64,000 nt of DNA, taken from the NCBI GenBank assembly GCA_041611095.1, contig JBFINP010000003.1, positions 62,001 to 126,000 on the forward strand. The letters are read 5' to 3'. Shown piece after piece: positions 7,930-15,578 of the stretch (position 1 is the first letter of the stretch; each line of letters opens with the position of its first letter). Both the position numbers and the translations under genes were made by a program. Under the pieces are notes generated by a model, which was not told where the DNA came from, searched no databases, and saw nothing but the letters and a program-made list of their open reading frames with translations. The stretch is from UBA6912 sp041611095 (lineage in GTDB: Bacteria; Actinomycetota; Acidimicrobiia; Spongiisociales; UBA5794).

Positions 7930-8540
7930 CGCTGTACCTCCACGATGGGCTGGGCGTCGGCGACGGCGGCGTCGACCTTGGCGTGATAAGCCTCGCCCAG
8001 GCGGCCGCCGATGTAGGCGCCGCCGAACATGGCGATGATCGCCACGACGCCGGCGAGAACCGCACCGACGGTCACGTCGTCCCCGCGAAGCTGCGAGAAC
8101 CAGTCGGGGAGACCGGCCTGCTGGAAGGCGTTGTACTCGGCACCGGCGTAGACGCCGAGCACCGCGAACACGGCGACGAGGAACAGCATCCACGTAGCCG
8201 CGGCGAGGCCGTTCCATCCGCCGTCGTAGCGCGCCATGCGGCCCGCAGCCCAGCCGCCCACGATGAACGAGGCGAAGACCACGAAGATGGCGATTGCGGC
8301 ACCGGCAAAGGCGACCTCTTGGGCGTTGCCCTCGATGTCGATCACATTCAGCTGGTACTCGAGGCCTCCGGCCCCGGCGACGATGAGGGCGCCGAGGAAC
8401 ACGAGCACGCCGAGTGCCGTGAACATGCCGGCGAGGGCCGCAGGGGTATCGATGCCCCCGAAGCGAGCCCGTACGCCGGACAGGTCGGTGCCCGCACCGC
8501 GAATCAACTTGCGGTTGGTGTCAGTGTCATGAGTCACCAT
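7926..8540 (-). CDS. Four-helix membrane protein of unknown function
   Basis: A 204-residue protein with a polar N-terminus and four clear hydrophobic segments near residues 35-60, 78-100, 115-138 and 155-180. The last is followed by a cytoplasmic-looking tail. I do not recognise a named family; glycine-rich helices (GGWAAGRMARYDGGWNG) recall small envelope or stress-response membrane proteins. I chose the ATG at 8538-8540 because AAAGGAG lies 7 bases upstream; an ATG 24 bases further out has no ribosome site. It is in one operon with the PRC-barrel gene and the 19-residue peptide. Confidence 0.8.
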   Translation of the reverse strand: MVTHDTDTNRKLIRGAGTDLSGVRARFGGIDTPAALAGMFTALGVLVFLGALIVAGAGGLEYQLNVIDIEGNAQEVAFAGAAIAIFVVFASFIVGGWAAGRMARYDGGWNGLAAATWMLFLVAVFAVLGVYAGAEYNAFQQAGLPDWFSQLRGDDVTVGAVLAGVVAIIAMFGGAYIGGRLGEAYHAKVDAAVADAQPIVEVQR

Positions 8541-8560
8541 TTGGGCTCCTTTCGCTCGAC

Positions 8561-8620
8561 TCACGCGAACAAGAGGATGATCAAGATGATCAGGATCAGG
8601 GTTCCGAGACCGATATACAT
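8561..8620 (-). CDS. 19-residue hydrophobic membrane peptide
   Basis: On the minus strand an ATG at 8618-8620 preceded by GAAGGGAGC opens a 20-codon frame. It encodes a Met-Tyr-Ile-Gly-Leu-Gly start and a run of Leu/Ile (TLILIILIILLFA) ending in TGA. It is one short transmembrane helix with no other part. The strong ribosome site and its place 20 bases before the membrane gene support a real gene. Similar tiny MYIGLGT-type proteins occur beside PRC-barrel genes in actinobacteria (from memory). Confidence 0.65.
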   Translation of the reverse strand: MYIGLGTLILIILIILLFA

Positions 8621-8684
8621 GGGGTTGCTCCCTTCTCGGCCGTGGTGGCCGGTCGAACAGTCGTCTCGTGACGATCTACCCGCC

Positions 8685-8699
8685 TTGGGAGCGGCCCAA
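8685..8699 (-). terminator. Short hairpin after the ABC exporter operon
   Basis: TTGGG at 8685-8689 pairs with CCCAA at 8695-8699 about 20 bases beyond the exporter stop, reading on the minus strand. The 96-base gap around it must also carry the promoter of the 19-residue peptide operon. Confidence 0.35.
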
Positions 8700-8716
8700 A
8701 CTCGTAGGGGGCGCAT

Positions 8717-10480
8717 TCACACGCTGGTGCCGGCCATCCAATCCCGGTGGAGGCCGGTGTATACGCCGCCTGCGACGACGAGCTGGTCGTGGGTCCCGAC
8801 CTCCACGAGCCGCCCCTCGTGGAACACCAGCACCATGTCGCTGGCCTCGGCGGTCGAGAGCCGGTGAGCGACGGTGATCGACGTGCGGCCCTCGATCAGC
8901 CTGTCGAGAGCGCGCCGGATCTGCACCTCTAGGGCCGGGTCGACGGCAGACGTTGCCTCGTCGAGCACGAGGACACCCGGCGATGCGATCCACGCCCGAG
9001 CCAGCGCAACGAGCTGGCGCTCACCTGCCGACATGAGCCCGCCCCGCTCGCCGACCTGCGTCGCCAGCCCGTCGGGAAGCGATGCGACCCACTCGTCCAG
9101 TCCGAGGTCGGCGAACGCCGCCGCGACCTCGACGTCGTCGGCGCTGGGTTTGCCGTAGCGCACGTTCCCGGCGATGGACGTGTCGAAGAGGAAGCCCTCT
9201 TGGGGTACGAACACCACGTGGTGGCGCAGGCTGGAGAAGCGGACCCGGTCGAGCTGCACGCCACCGATCGACACCGTGCCGGCGGCAGGGTCCAAGAGCC
9301 GGGTGGCCAGCTTGGTGAAGGTGGACTTGCCTGATCCCGTCTCGCCCACGACGGCGACCCGCGCCCCGGCCGGGATCTGGGTCGAAACGTCGACGAGCGC
9401 ATCACCACCCGTCGGATAGCGGAACCGCACGTGCTCGAACCGTACGTCGAGCGCCCCGTCGGGCAGGTCGACGCCGTCTACGGGGTCGGAGACGTCGACA
9501 GGAGTGTCGAGCACGCCCAAGATGCGGCGCACCCCGGCGGCCGCCGACTGTGCCTGATCCAGGGTCTCCACCAAGGTCTGGATCGGCTCGACGAGCAGGT
9601 TGACGAGGAACAGCATCGCCAGGAGCGTCCCCGCCGACGTGCCGCTGGCGACGCCGGTCCAGACGCCGACGAGGATCACCGCAGCGGTGATCGCTCCTGC
9701 GAAGATCTCGGCGCTCGAGAACAGGGCCGCCCCCACCGTGAACGTGCGTACCTCGGTGGCGAACTCGTCCTCGATCACGTCGTCCACCTTGCCGAGGGTG
9801 GTGGCCTCGCCGCCGTACGCCCGCACGACCGGCAGCCCCGAGATGGCCTCGCCGAGTGCCGCCAGCGTGTTGGCCACCTTGGTGCGGACCGCATCGTGCA
9901 GCCGCTGCAGGATGCGCTGGAACCACACGAGCATGGCCGCATAGATCACGACGCCCGCCAGGACCAGCACGGCCAGCTTCCATTGGAACGCGAGCATGGC
10001 GCTCATCGCCAGCAGCACCTGGGCGGCCCCGATGAGCATCCCGACGCCGCCCCAGTCGAGGAAGTCCTGGATGGCGACGATGTCCGACGTCACTCGCGAC
10101 ACCAGCGAGCCGCGGCGCTCCGCTTCGACGTGGAGCACCGACAGACTATGCAGGTGGGCAAACGTCTTGACCCGCAGGTCGGACAGCCCCTCGGCGGCGC
10201 GCACCGCCAGTCGCACCAGGGCGAGGCGGCGGACGATCATCGCAGCCACCATGGCAGCGAGGGCGACTCCGCCCAGCGTCAGCGTGCCCGCGACGTCGAC
10301 CCCTCCGGGGGCCAGGATCTCGTGGTCGACGATGCGCTGGACCACGATGGGCACCATGATCTGGATTGCGGTTCCCAGCCCGGCGAGGGTCACCGTGAGC
10401 CGGAGGCCCCGTCGCAATGCAGGTGTTTCGCGCAAGACGCGCCGGAGGGCTTTGATGGTGGATATGTCAGGCCGGCTCAT
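8717..10480 (-). CDS. ABC exporter half-transporter, catalytically competent subunit
   Basis: A 587-residue fused membrane-ATPase protein (type IV exporter fold) with about six membrane helices in the first 320 residues, then the nucleotide-binding domain. Walker A is GETGSGKS, Walker B VLVLDEAT with the catalytic Glu, and the switch His is in TVAHRLST. Its signature is off-consensus, MSAGERQ instead of LSGGQ. With the 600-residue protein encoded upstream it forms a heterodimer with one good and one degenerate ATP site. The GTGA/ATGA overlap at 10477-10480 keeps the two in fixed ratio. Likely cargo is a drug or lipid; the sequence does not tell. Confidence 0.92.
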   Translation of the reverse strand: MSRPDISTIKALRRVLRETPALRRGLRLTVTLAGLGTAIQIMVPIVVQRIVDHEILAPGGVDVAGTLTLGGVALAAMVAAMIVRRLALVRLAVRAAEGLSDLRVKTFAHLHSLSVLHVEAERRGSLVSRVTSDIVAIQDFLDWGGVGMLIGAAQVLLAMSAMLAFQWKLAVLVLAGVVIYAAMLVWFQRILQRLHDAVRTKVANTLAALGEAISGLPVVRAYGGEATTLGKVDDVIEDEFATEVRTFTVGAALFSSAEIFAGAITAAVILVGVWTGVASGTSAGTLLAMLFLVNLLVEPIQTLVETLDQAQSAAAGVRRILGVLDTPVDVSDPVDGVDLPDGALDVRFEHVRFRYPTGGDALVDVSTQIPAGARVAVVGETGSGKSTFTKLATRLLDPAAGTVSIGGVQLDRVRFSSLRHHVVFVPQEGFLFDTSIAGNVRYGKPSADDVEVAAAFADLGLDEWVASLPDGLATQVGERGGLMSAGERQLVALARAWIASPGVLVLDEATSAVDPALEVQIRRALDRLIEGRTSITVAHRLSTAEASDMVLVFHEGRLVEVGTHDQLVVAGGVYTGLHRDWMAGTSV

Positions 10481-12279
10481 GCCGCGCCTTCCCGTTCGGC
10501 GGTGCGGAGCGCCGCATCGAGGTCGTAGGCCTCCAGGATCCTGGCGTAGCCGGGTACGGTGGCGAGTAGCTGTTCGTGGGCTCCGTGGGCCACGATCCGC
10601 CCTTCGTCGACGTAGACCACCTCGTCGGCGAGAGTGATCGACGAACGGCGGTAGGCCACCACGATGACGGTGGAGGGCAGCTCGGCGTCCCTCAAGCCCT
10701 CGAGGATTCGGGTCTCGACTGACGGGTCGACGGCGGAGGTTGCGTCGTCGAGGATGAGCAGCCGGGGACGGCGGACGAGGGCACGGGCCAGCGCGATTCG
10801 CTGGCGCTGGCCGCCGGACAGCGTGGTGCCACGCTCGCCGATCTGGGTGTCGATGCCGGACGGGAGTTCGGCGACGAAGTCGGCGCCGGCCAGACGCAGT
10901 GCGTTCCACACGTCCTCTTCCGTGGCGTCGGTGCCGAACTCGACGTTGCCGAGGACCGTGTCGTCGAACAGGAATGCCTCCTGGGCGACGAAGGACACCT
11001 CACCCGGTAGCGCCGAGCGGGCGAAGTCGCGCAGGTCGGCGCCGTCGATGGTCAGGCGGCCCGACGTCGGATCCCACAGGCGGGCCATCAGCCGGGCGAG
11101 GGTCGACTTGCCCGCTCCCGTGGGGCCGACCACGGCCACGACGCGGGCTGCGGGGATGCTGAGCTCGACGTCGCTGAGCACGGGCTCGTCGGGGGCGTAC
11201 CCGAAGCCGAGGCTCTCGGCATCGACCTCGGCGCCCGACGGCCACATCCTCGTGTCCAGCTTCCCGTAGGGCACCACCTCGTCGGCGGTCATCACGCTTT
11301 GGACCCGATTCCAAGCGGCGATCGAGTGGGACATGTCCCACAGCACGAACCCGATGATGCGGATCGGGATGAACAGAAGCGAGAGGAGGTAGGCCACGGT
11401 GATGACGTCGCCGGCGGAGACCGCGCCGGCGCGAATGCGCAGCGCTCCGACGATCAGCACGAGGACGGTGACGACCGAGAGGAGCCCCTCGACGATGACG
11501 CGGTAGTTCGAGAAGATCACGCCGACCTCGGCGAGGCGCTCCCGGAGGGCTTCGGAAGAACGCCGGAAGCGGGTGGTCTCGTACAGCTCGCGACCCAGCG
11601 CCTTCACCGTCAGCGCTCCGTCGAAGCTCTCGTGGGCGACGCGGGCCACATCACCGCGCAACCGCTGCACGTCCTGGAACGCATCGAAGGTCTTCCAGGA
11701 TCCCCGGATGTCGATCGTGACGATCGTGGCCAGTGACAGGAATGTCACCAGCGCCAGGATCGGGTCCATCACGATGATCATGACGACGGTTCCGATGAGC
11801 AACAGCGATGCGCCCGTGCCGTAGGGAACCGGGGCGAGGATGAACGTCGCCTGGCTGGCGTCGGCATCGGTCACCGCCAGCAGGTCGCCGATCGACTGGC
11901 GCCGGTACCAGCTCATCTCGAGCCGCAGCATGTGGTCGATGAGCCCGAGCCGGACGTCGGCCTGGTTGCGGAACTGGAGGTAGCCGGCAGCGGCCCGCCG
12001 CAAGGTGATCCCGGCGGCCTTCCACACGGCGACGCCGACGACGGCGAGCACGGCGGGCCACAGCCGGCCCCGGACCGGTTCGCCACGGTCGAGCACCGGC
12101 ACGATGACGCTGTCGGTGGCATTCCCGATCACGACCGCCGAAGCGACGATGGCCGCCGCGAACAGCGCGGCGCCGAGCACCGCCAGGGCAAAGGACACGG
12201 GGTGGATGCGGACGAAGTGTCCGATCAGCCGCAGCCCGCGGGACAGAGACGTGCGCAGATTGGGCGGTGCGTGCGCCAT
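10477..12279 (-). CDS. ABC exporter half-transporter, degenerate-site subunit
   Basis: A 600-residue fused permease-ATPase. Walker A GPTGAGKS and signature LSGGQRQR are normal, but the Walker B is LLILDDAT, with Asp in place of the catalytic Glu. The switch position reads VVAYRRSS, with Tyr where the H-loop His belongs. This is the classic degenerate-site partner of heterodimeric exporters such as TM287/288 and BmrCD. Its intact signature completes the competent site of the downstream subunit. The ATG is followed by MAHAPPN; a possible operator palindrome lies 40-59 bases upstream. Confidence 0.92.
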   Translation of the reverse strand: MAHAPPNLRTSLSRGLRLIGHFVRIHPVSFALAVLGAALFAAAIVASAVVIGNATDSVIVPVLDRGEPVRGRLWPAVLAVVGVAVWKAAGITLRRAAAGYLQFRNQADVRLGLIDHMLRLEMSWYRRQSIGDLLAVTDADASQATFILAPVPYGTGASLLLIGTVVMIIVMDPILALVTFLSLATIVTIDIRGSWKTFDAFQDVQRLRGDVARVAHESFDGALTVKALGRELYETTRFRRSSEALRERLAEVGVIFSNYRVIVEGLLSVVTVLVLIVGALRIRAGAVSAGDVITVAYLLSLLFIPIRIIGFVLWDMSHSIAAWNRVQSVMTADEVVPYGKLDTRMWPSGAEVDAESLGFGYAPDEPVLSDVELSIPAARVVAVVGPTGAGKSTLARLMARLWDPTSGRLTIDGADLRDFARSALPGEVSFVAQEAFLFDDTVLGNVEFGTDATEEDVWNALRLAGADFVAELPSGIDTQIGERGTTLSGGQRQRIALARALVRRPRLLILDDATSAVDPSVETRILEGLRDAELPSTVIVVAYRRSSITLADEVVYVDEGRIVAHGAHEQLLATVPGYARILEAYDLDAALRTAEREGAA

Positions 12280-12318
12280 TGGGAACCTCGTTCAGCAGAG
12301 CCGCACCAGGCTAGGCGA

Positions 12319-12338
12319 CGTCACCTGTCCCGGTGACG
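12319..12338. promoter_or_regulatory. Palindrome upstream of the ABC exporter
   Basis: CGTCACC at 12319-12325 and GGTGACG at 12332-12338 are perfect 7-bp arms around 6 bp. They lie just upstream of a TAGCCT-like -10 element (minus strand, about 12309-12314). This could be the site of a repressor such as a TetR-type protein; no regulator gene is nearby. Confidence 0.4.
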
Positions 12339-12384
12339 CGCAACCGGCGCGTCGCGACGGCCGCTCTCGACCGCCGCGACGGGC

Positions 12385-13041
12385 TCAGGCGGGCGGCGTC
12401 GACAGCCCGATCGGGCAGCTCACCCCGGTGCCGCCGATGCCGCAATAGCCGTTCGGATTCTTCGCCAGGTACTGCTGGTGGTACTCCTCGGCGTAGTAGA
12501 ACGGGCCCGCCTCGGCGATCTCCGTGGTTATCGAGCCGTACCCGGCGGCAGTGAGTCGCTCCTGATACATGTCGCGGGTCTCTTTCGCCGCCTCGAGCTG
12601 GGCATCGTCGGCGACGTAGATGGCCGACCGATATTGGGTGCCGACGTCGTTGCCCTGCCGCATCCCTTGGGTGGGGTCGTGTCCCTCCCAGAAGACCTTG
12701 AGCAGGGTGCGGTAGCCGATCCTCGTCGGATCGAACACGACGAGCACGACCTCGGTGTGTCCGGTACGGCCCGAGCACACCTCGTCGTACGTGGCGTTGG
12801 GGGTGAAGCCTCCGGCGTAGCCGACGGCGGTCGCGTAGACCCCGTCGAGCTTCCAGAACATCCGCTCGGCGCCCCAGAAACAGCCCATCCCGAAGACGGC
12901 GGTCTCCAGGCCCTCGGGGAAGGGGGCGACGGTGGTGTTGCCGTTGACGTAGTGAACGCCGGAAATGGGAATCGCGGTGTCGCGCCCGCTCAATGCTGCC
13001 GCGGCCTCCGGCATCTCGACCTTCTTGCGGGTGAAGAACAT
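12385..13041 (-). CDS. msrA: Peptide methionine sulfoxide reductase A
   Basis: A 218-residue MsrA, which reduces methionine-S-sulfoxide in proteins with thioredoxin as electron donor. The catalytic motif GCFWGAE is at residues 53-59 (Cys 54 attacks the sulfoxide). The C-terminus has the recycling cysteines in NGYCGIGG and VSCPIG. YAGG, GHTEVV and YRSAIY motifs are all present. The N-terminus is about 40 residues longer than in minimal MsrA, as in the E. coli type. The ATG follows AAGGAG. The gene stands alone, back to back with the Nif3-like gene. Confidence 0.97.
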   Translation of the reverse strand: MFFTRKKVEMPEAAAALSGRDTAIPISGVHYVNGNTTVAPFPEGLETAVFGMGCFWGAERMFWKLDGVYATAVGYAGGFTPNATYDEVCSGRTGHTEVVLVVFDPTRIGYRTLLKVFWEGHDPTQGMRQGNDVGTQYRSAIYVADDAQLEAAKETRDMYQERLTAAGYGSITTEIAEAGPFYYAEEYHQQYLAKNPNGYCGIGGTGVSCPIGLSTPPA

Positions 13042-13145
13042 GGTGACTCCTTGCGAATTCAGGTGTTGTCACCGGGGAAACCGTGCAGGTGACTGGGCTG
13101 TTCCCCAATGATGCCACCTTTCCGCGGGTGACTCCGACGTCGTTC

Positions 13146-13151
13146 TAGCAT
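13146..13151 (+). promoter_or_regulatory. -10 element of a likely leaderless mRNA (Nif3-like gene)
   Basis: TAGCAT lies 7 bases before the ATG at 13159, so transcription would start at or within a base or two of the start codon. There is no ribosome binding site. Confidence 0.55.
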
Positions 13152-13158
13152 CGGCGTC

Positions 13159-14241
13159 ATGGCCCAGACCGTTGCCGAGATCGTCACCGCTCTTGGGAGC
13201 GTCGCCCCGCTCGCCAAGGCGGCCGGCTGGGATCCGGTGGGGCTCCAGCTCGGCGATCCGTCTGCGGGTGCGACCAGGGTCGCCGTGTGTCATGAGGTCA
13301 CCGAGGGCGTCGTCGCCCGCATCGAGGACCACCCGGTCGATCTCCTCGTCACCTACCACCCATTGCTGTTCCGACCCACGACGTCGCTCGTTGTAGGTCC
13401 GGGCGCGGCGGGGCGTGCGTTCCGCCTCGTGCGAGCCGGGGTGTCCTTGTGTGTCGTGCACACGGCCTTCGATGTCGCCCCCGCCGGCGCCGCCGACGCG
13501 CTCGCCGATGCGCTTGGTCTCTCGGAGGTCGCCGGATTCGGGCCGAGCTGGGGCCCGGACACGGTCAAGATCGTCACCTTCGCTCCGGCAGAGGTGGTCG
13601 ACGCCATCGCAGCCTCCATGGCCGACGCGGGAGCCGGAGAGATCGGCAACTACGCAGGTTGCTCGTTCCGCACCGAAGGCACAGGCACGTTCCAGGCCGG
13701 GGCCGGTACCGAGCCGGCGACGGGCACGGCGGGGGCGACCAACGCCGAGCCCGAGGTGCGGATCGAGATGATCGCCTCGTCGCATCGCCTGTCCGCGGTG
13801 GTGGCGGCGCTGGTCGCCGCCCATCCCTACGAGGAACCGGCGTACGACGTCTACCAGGTGCAGGCCAACGCCGGGTTCGTCGGCCGCCGGGGCCGGCTCG
13901 CAACGCCCGTATCGCTCGAGAGCTTCGCCGGCCACGTGGCACGGACGCTCGACACCCAGTGCCGCATCGCCGGAGATCGTACGTCCGAGGTGCGGACGGT
14001 GGCAGTCGTCCCCGGCTCTGGGGGCTCGCTCCTCCCCGCCGTGAACGCCGACGTCGTCGTGACCGGTGACGTGCGCCACCACGAGGCGCGCTCGATGCTG
14101 GAACGGGGGCGGGCGGTCATCGATGCCGGCCATGTGGCGACGGAGCGGCCGGGCGTGGCGAGGCTGTACGCTGCGGTCGCTCGCGTGGTCGAGGGTGCGG
14201 TCGACCTGACCGGCGTGGATGCGGACCCGTGGCGCGGCTGA
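13159..14241 (+). CDS. Nif3-like dinuclear metal-centre protein
   Basis: A 360-residue member of the Nif3/YqfO (DUF34) family, which builds hexameric toroids with a two-metal site. Metal ligands are visible in TYHPLLFR (about residue 68), VHTAFDVAP (about 106) and the C-terminal GDVRHHEA/DAGHVATE block. Between the halves is the PII-like insert (NYAGCSFRTEGTGTFQ) seen in the longer YqfO type. The biochemical role is disputed; a link to GTP cyclohydrolase has been proposed. The mRNA appears leaderless. It is 16 bases from the zinc-ribbon gene, a pairing very common in actinobacteria. Confidence 0.93.
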   Translation: MAQTVAEIVTALGSVAPLAKAAGWDPVGLQLGDPSAGATRVAVCHEVTEGVVARIEDHPVDLLVTYHPLLFRPTTSLVVGPGAAGRAFRLVRAGVSLCVVHTAFDVAPAGAADALADALGLSEVAGFGPSWGPDTVKIVTFAPAEVVDAIAASMADAGAGEIGNYAGCSFRTEGTGTFQAGAGTEPATGTAGATNAEPEVRIEMIASSHRLSAVVAALVAAHPYEEPAYDVYQVQANAGFVGRRGRLATPVSLESFAGHVARTLDTQCRIAGDRTSEVRTVAVVPGSGGSLLPAVNADVVVTGDVRHHEARSMLERGRAVIDAGHVATERPGVARLYAAVARVVEGAVDLTGVDADPWRG

Positions 14242-14257
14242 TGGAGGTAGCGAGCCG

Positions 14258-14971
14258 ATGGAAGACCTGAGGAGCCTGGCGGATCTGCTCGACCTGCAGA
14301 CCGTCGACTCCGAGATCGATCGTCTCATGCACGAACGCGAGACCGTGCCCGCCCTCAAGGATTACCGACGGGCCCACGAGAAGGCGCAGCGGCTCACCTC
14401 CCAACGCGGCGATCTCGCCGATCAGCTCCGCCAGACGGAGCTCGCACTCGACAAGACATCCGGGGAGCTCGATCTCGCCGAGGCCAAGCTCGCCTCGGAG
14501 CAGAACCGCCTCTACGCCGGCGGGCTCAGCGCCCGCGACGCGGAGTACATGCGCCGTGAGGTCGAGATGCTCGACCGCAAGAAGGGCGAGATGGAGGACG
14601 AGGTTCTCGAGCTGATGGAGAAGCGCGAGCAGCTCCAGGGGCGCCTCGCCGAGCTGGATGAGTCGGCCACCGCCGTCGAGACCGAGAAGGGCGGCTTCGA
14701 AGCGACGATCACGGCGGCGTGGAGCGAGATCGACGCCCAGCTAGCTCGCAAGGAAGCGCGCAAGGCGGACATCGTGCCGCTCATCGCCGACGACCTCCTC
14801 GACCTCTACGAGCGGCTACGCGATCAGAAAGACGATGGGGTGGCGGTGGGCCGCCTCGCCGACGGGATCTGTGGTGCGTGCCATCTGCAACTGACCCCGG
14901 CCGAGCAGCTCGAGGCCACTCGCCGCGAGCCGCCACGGTGCATTCACTGCTCGGCGATCCTCGTTCCGTGA
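14258..14971 (+). CDS. Coiled-coil protein with C4-type zinc ribbon (DUF164/CT398 type)
   Basis: A 237-residue protein. Residues 10-180 are heptad-rich with many Glu, Lys and Arg and should form a long antiparallel coiled coil. The C-terminus ends in a zinc ribbon, CGACHLQLTP...CIHCS. Family members are thought to bind nucleic acid or act as adaptors; the function is not settled. The ATG at 14258 has GGAGG 10 bases upstream. It is co-transcribed with the Nif3-like gene. Confidence 0.9.
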   Translation: MEDLRSLADLLDLQTVDSEIDRLMHERETVPALKDYRRAHEKAQRLTSQRGDLADQLRQTELALDKTSGELDLAEAKLASEQNRLYAGGLSARDAEYMRREVEMLDRKKGEMEDEVLELMEKREQLQGRLAELDESATAVETEKGGFEATITAAWSEIDAQLARKEARKADIVPLIADDLLDLYERLRDQKDDGVAVGRLADGICGACHLQLTPAEQLEATRREPPRCIHCSAILVP

Positions 14972-14991
14972 ACGGCTGACACGAGACTGCG

Positions 14992-15525
14992 GTGCTCTTC
15001 TGGCACACGGGCGCATCCGTGGCGATTGCTCGGTACACGTTCCGGGACGATCGGATGGATCTGCGCTTTCTCGTGCTCGGCGCCCTGCTCCCCGATCTCA
15101 TCGACACACCGATCGGGCTGGTGTGGTTCTCCACCCTCCAGTCGGTGCGGCTCGCCGTCCACTCGCTGTTGGCCGCCGGGCTCGTGATGACGATCGTACT
15201 GCTGGCGACGCGGCGGGGCCGGCCACGGAAGCGGTGGATGCCCTTGGCGATCGGGTTGCTGCTGCACCTCGTGCTCGATGCCATGTGGAACGACCCGGAG
15301 ACTCTGTGGTGGCCCTTCCTCGGCCTCGACTTCACACCTGCAGGGCCGACGACGGCCGGCGACTACATGGGTGGTGTGCTCACCGACTGGCGGGTGTGGG
15401 CACTGGAAGCCGTCGGGCTCTCGTACCTGATCGGGCTGGGCCGGCGCGCCGGGCTAGGACGCAGTGAGGCTCGCCACCGCCTCACCACTACCGGCACCGT
15501 CGACGCTCCGATCGAGCGCCGCTGA
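14992..15525 (+). CDS. DUF457/YdjM-like membrane protein
   Basis: A 177-residue membrane protein that starts with GTG. It carries the pattern of the metal-dependent hydrolase-like YdjM family: HTGAS near the start, LLPDLID near residue 36, and HLVLDAMWND near residue 90. These acidic and histidine residues sit at membrane borders. About four hydrophobic helices are present. YdjM in E. coli is LexA-regulated; no SOS box is seen here. No biochemical activity is established for the family. Confidence 0.7.
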   Translation: MLFWHTGASVAIARYTFRDDRMDLRFLVLGALLPDLIDTPIGLVWFSTLQSVRLAVHSLLAAGLVMTIVLLATRRGRPRKRWMPLAIGLLLHLVLDAMWNDPETLWWPFLGLDFTPAGPTTAGDYMGGVLTDWRVWALEAVGLSYLIGLGRRAGLGRSEARHRLTTTGTVDAPIERR

Positions 15526-15530
15526 ACGCG

Positions 15531-15556
15531 GGGAGGGCCGCCGGAGCGGCCCTCCC
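15531..15556. terminator. Strong bidirectional terminator hairpin
   Basis: GGGAGGGCCGC at 15531-15541 pairs perfectly over 11 bp with GCGGCCCTCCC at 15546-15556, with a CGGA tetraloop. It lies between two convergent stop codons and can serve both strands. Confidence 0.8.
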
Positions 15557-15578
15557 GTGGTTTCGGCTGGTGATACTT

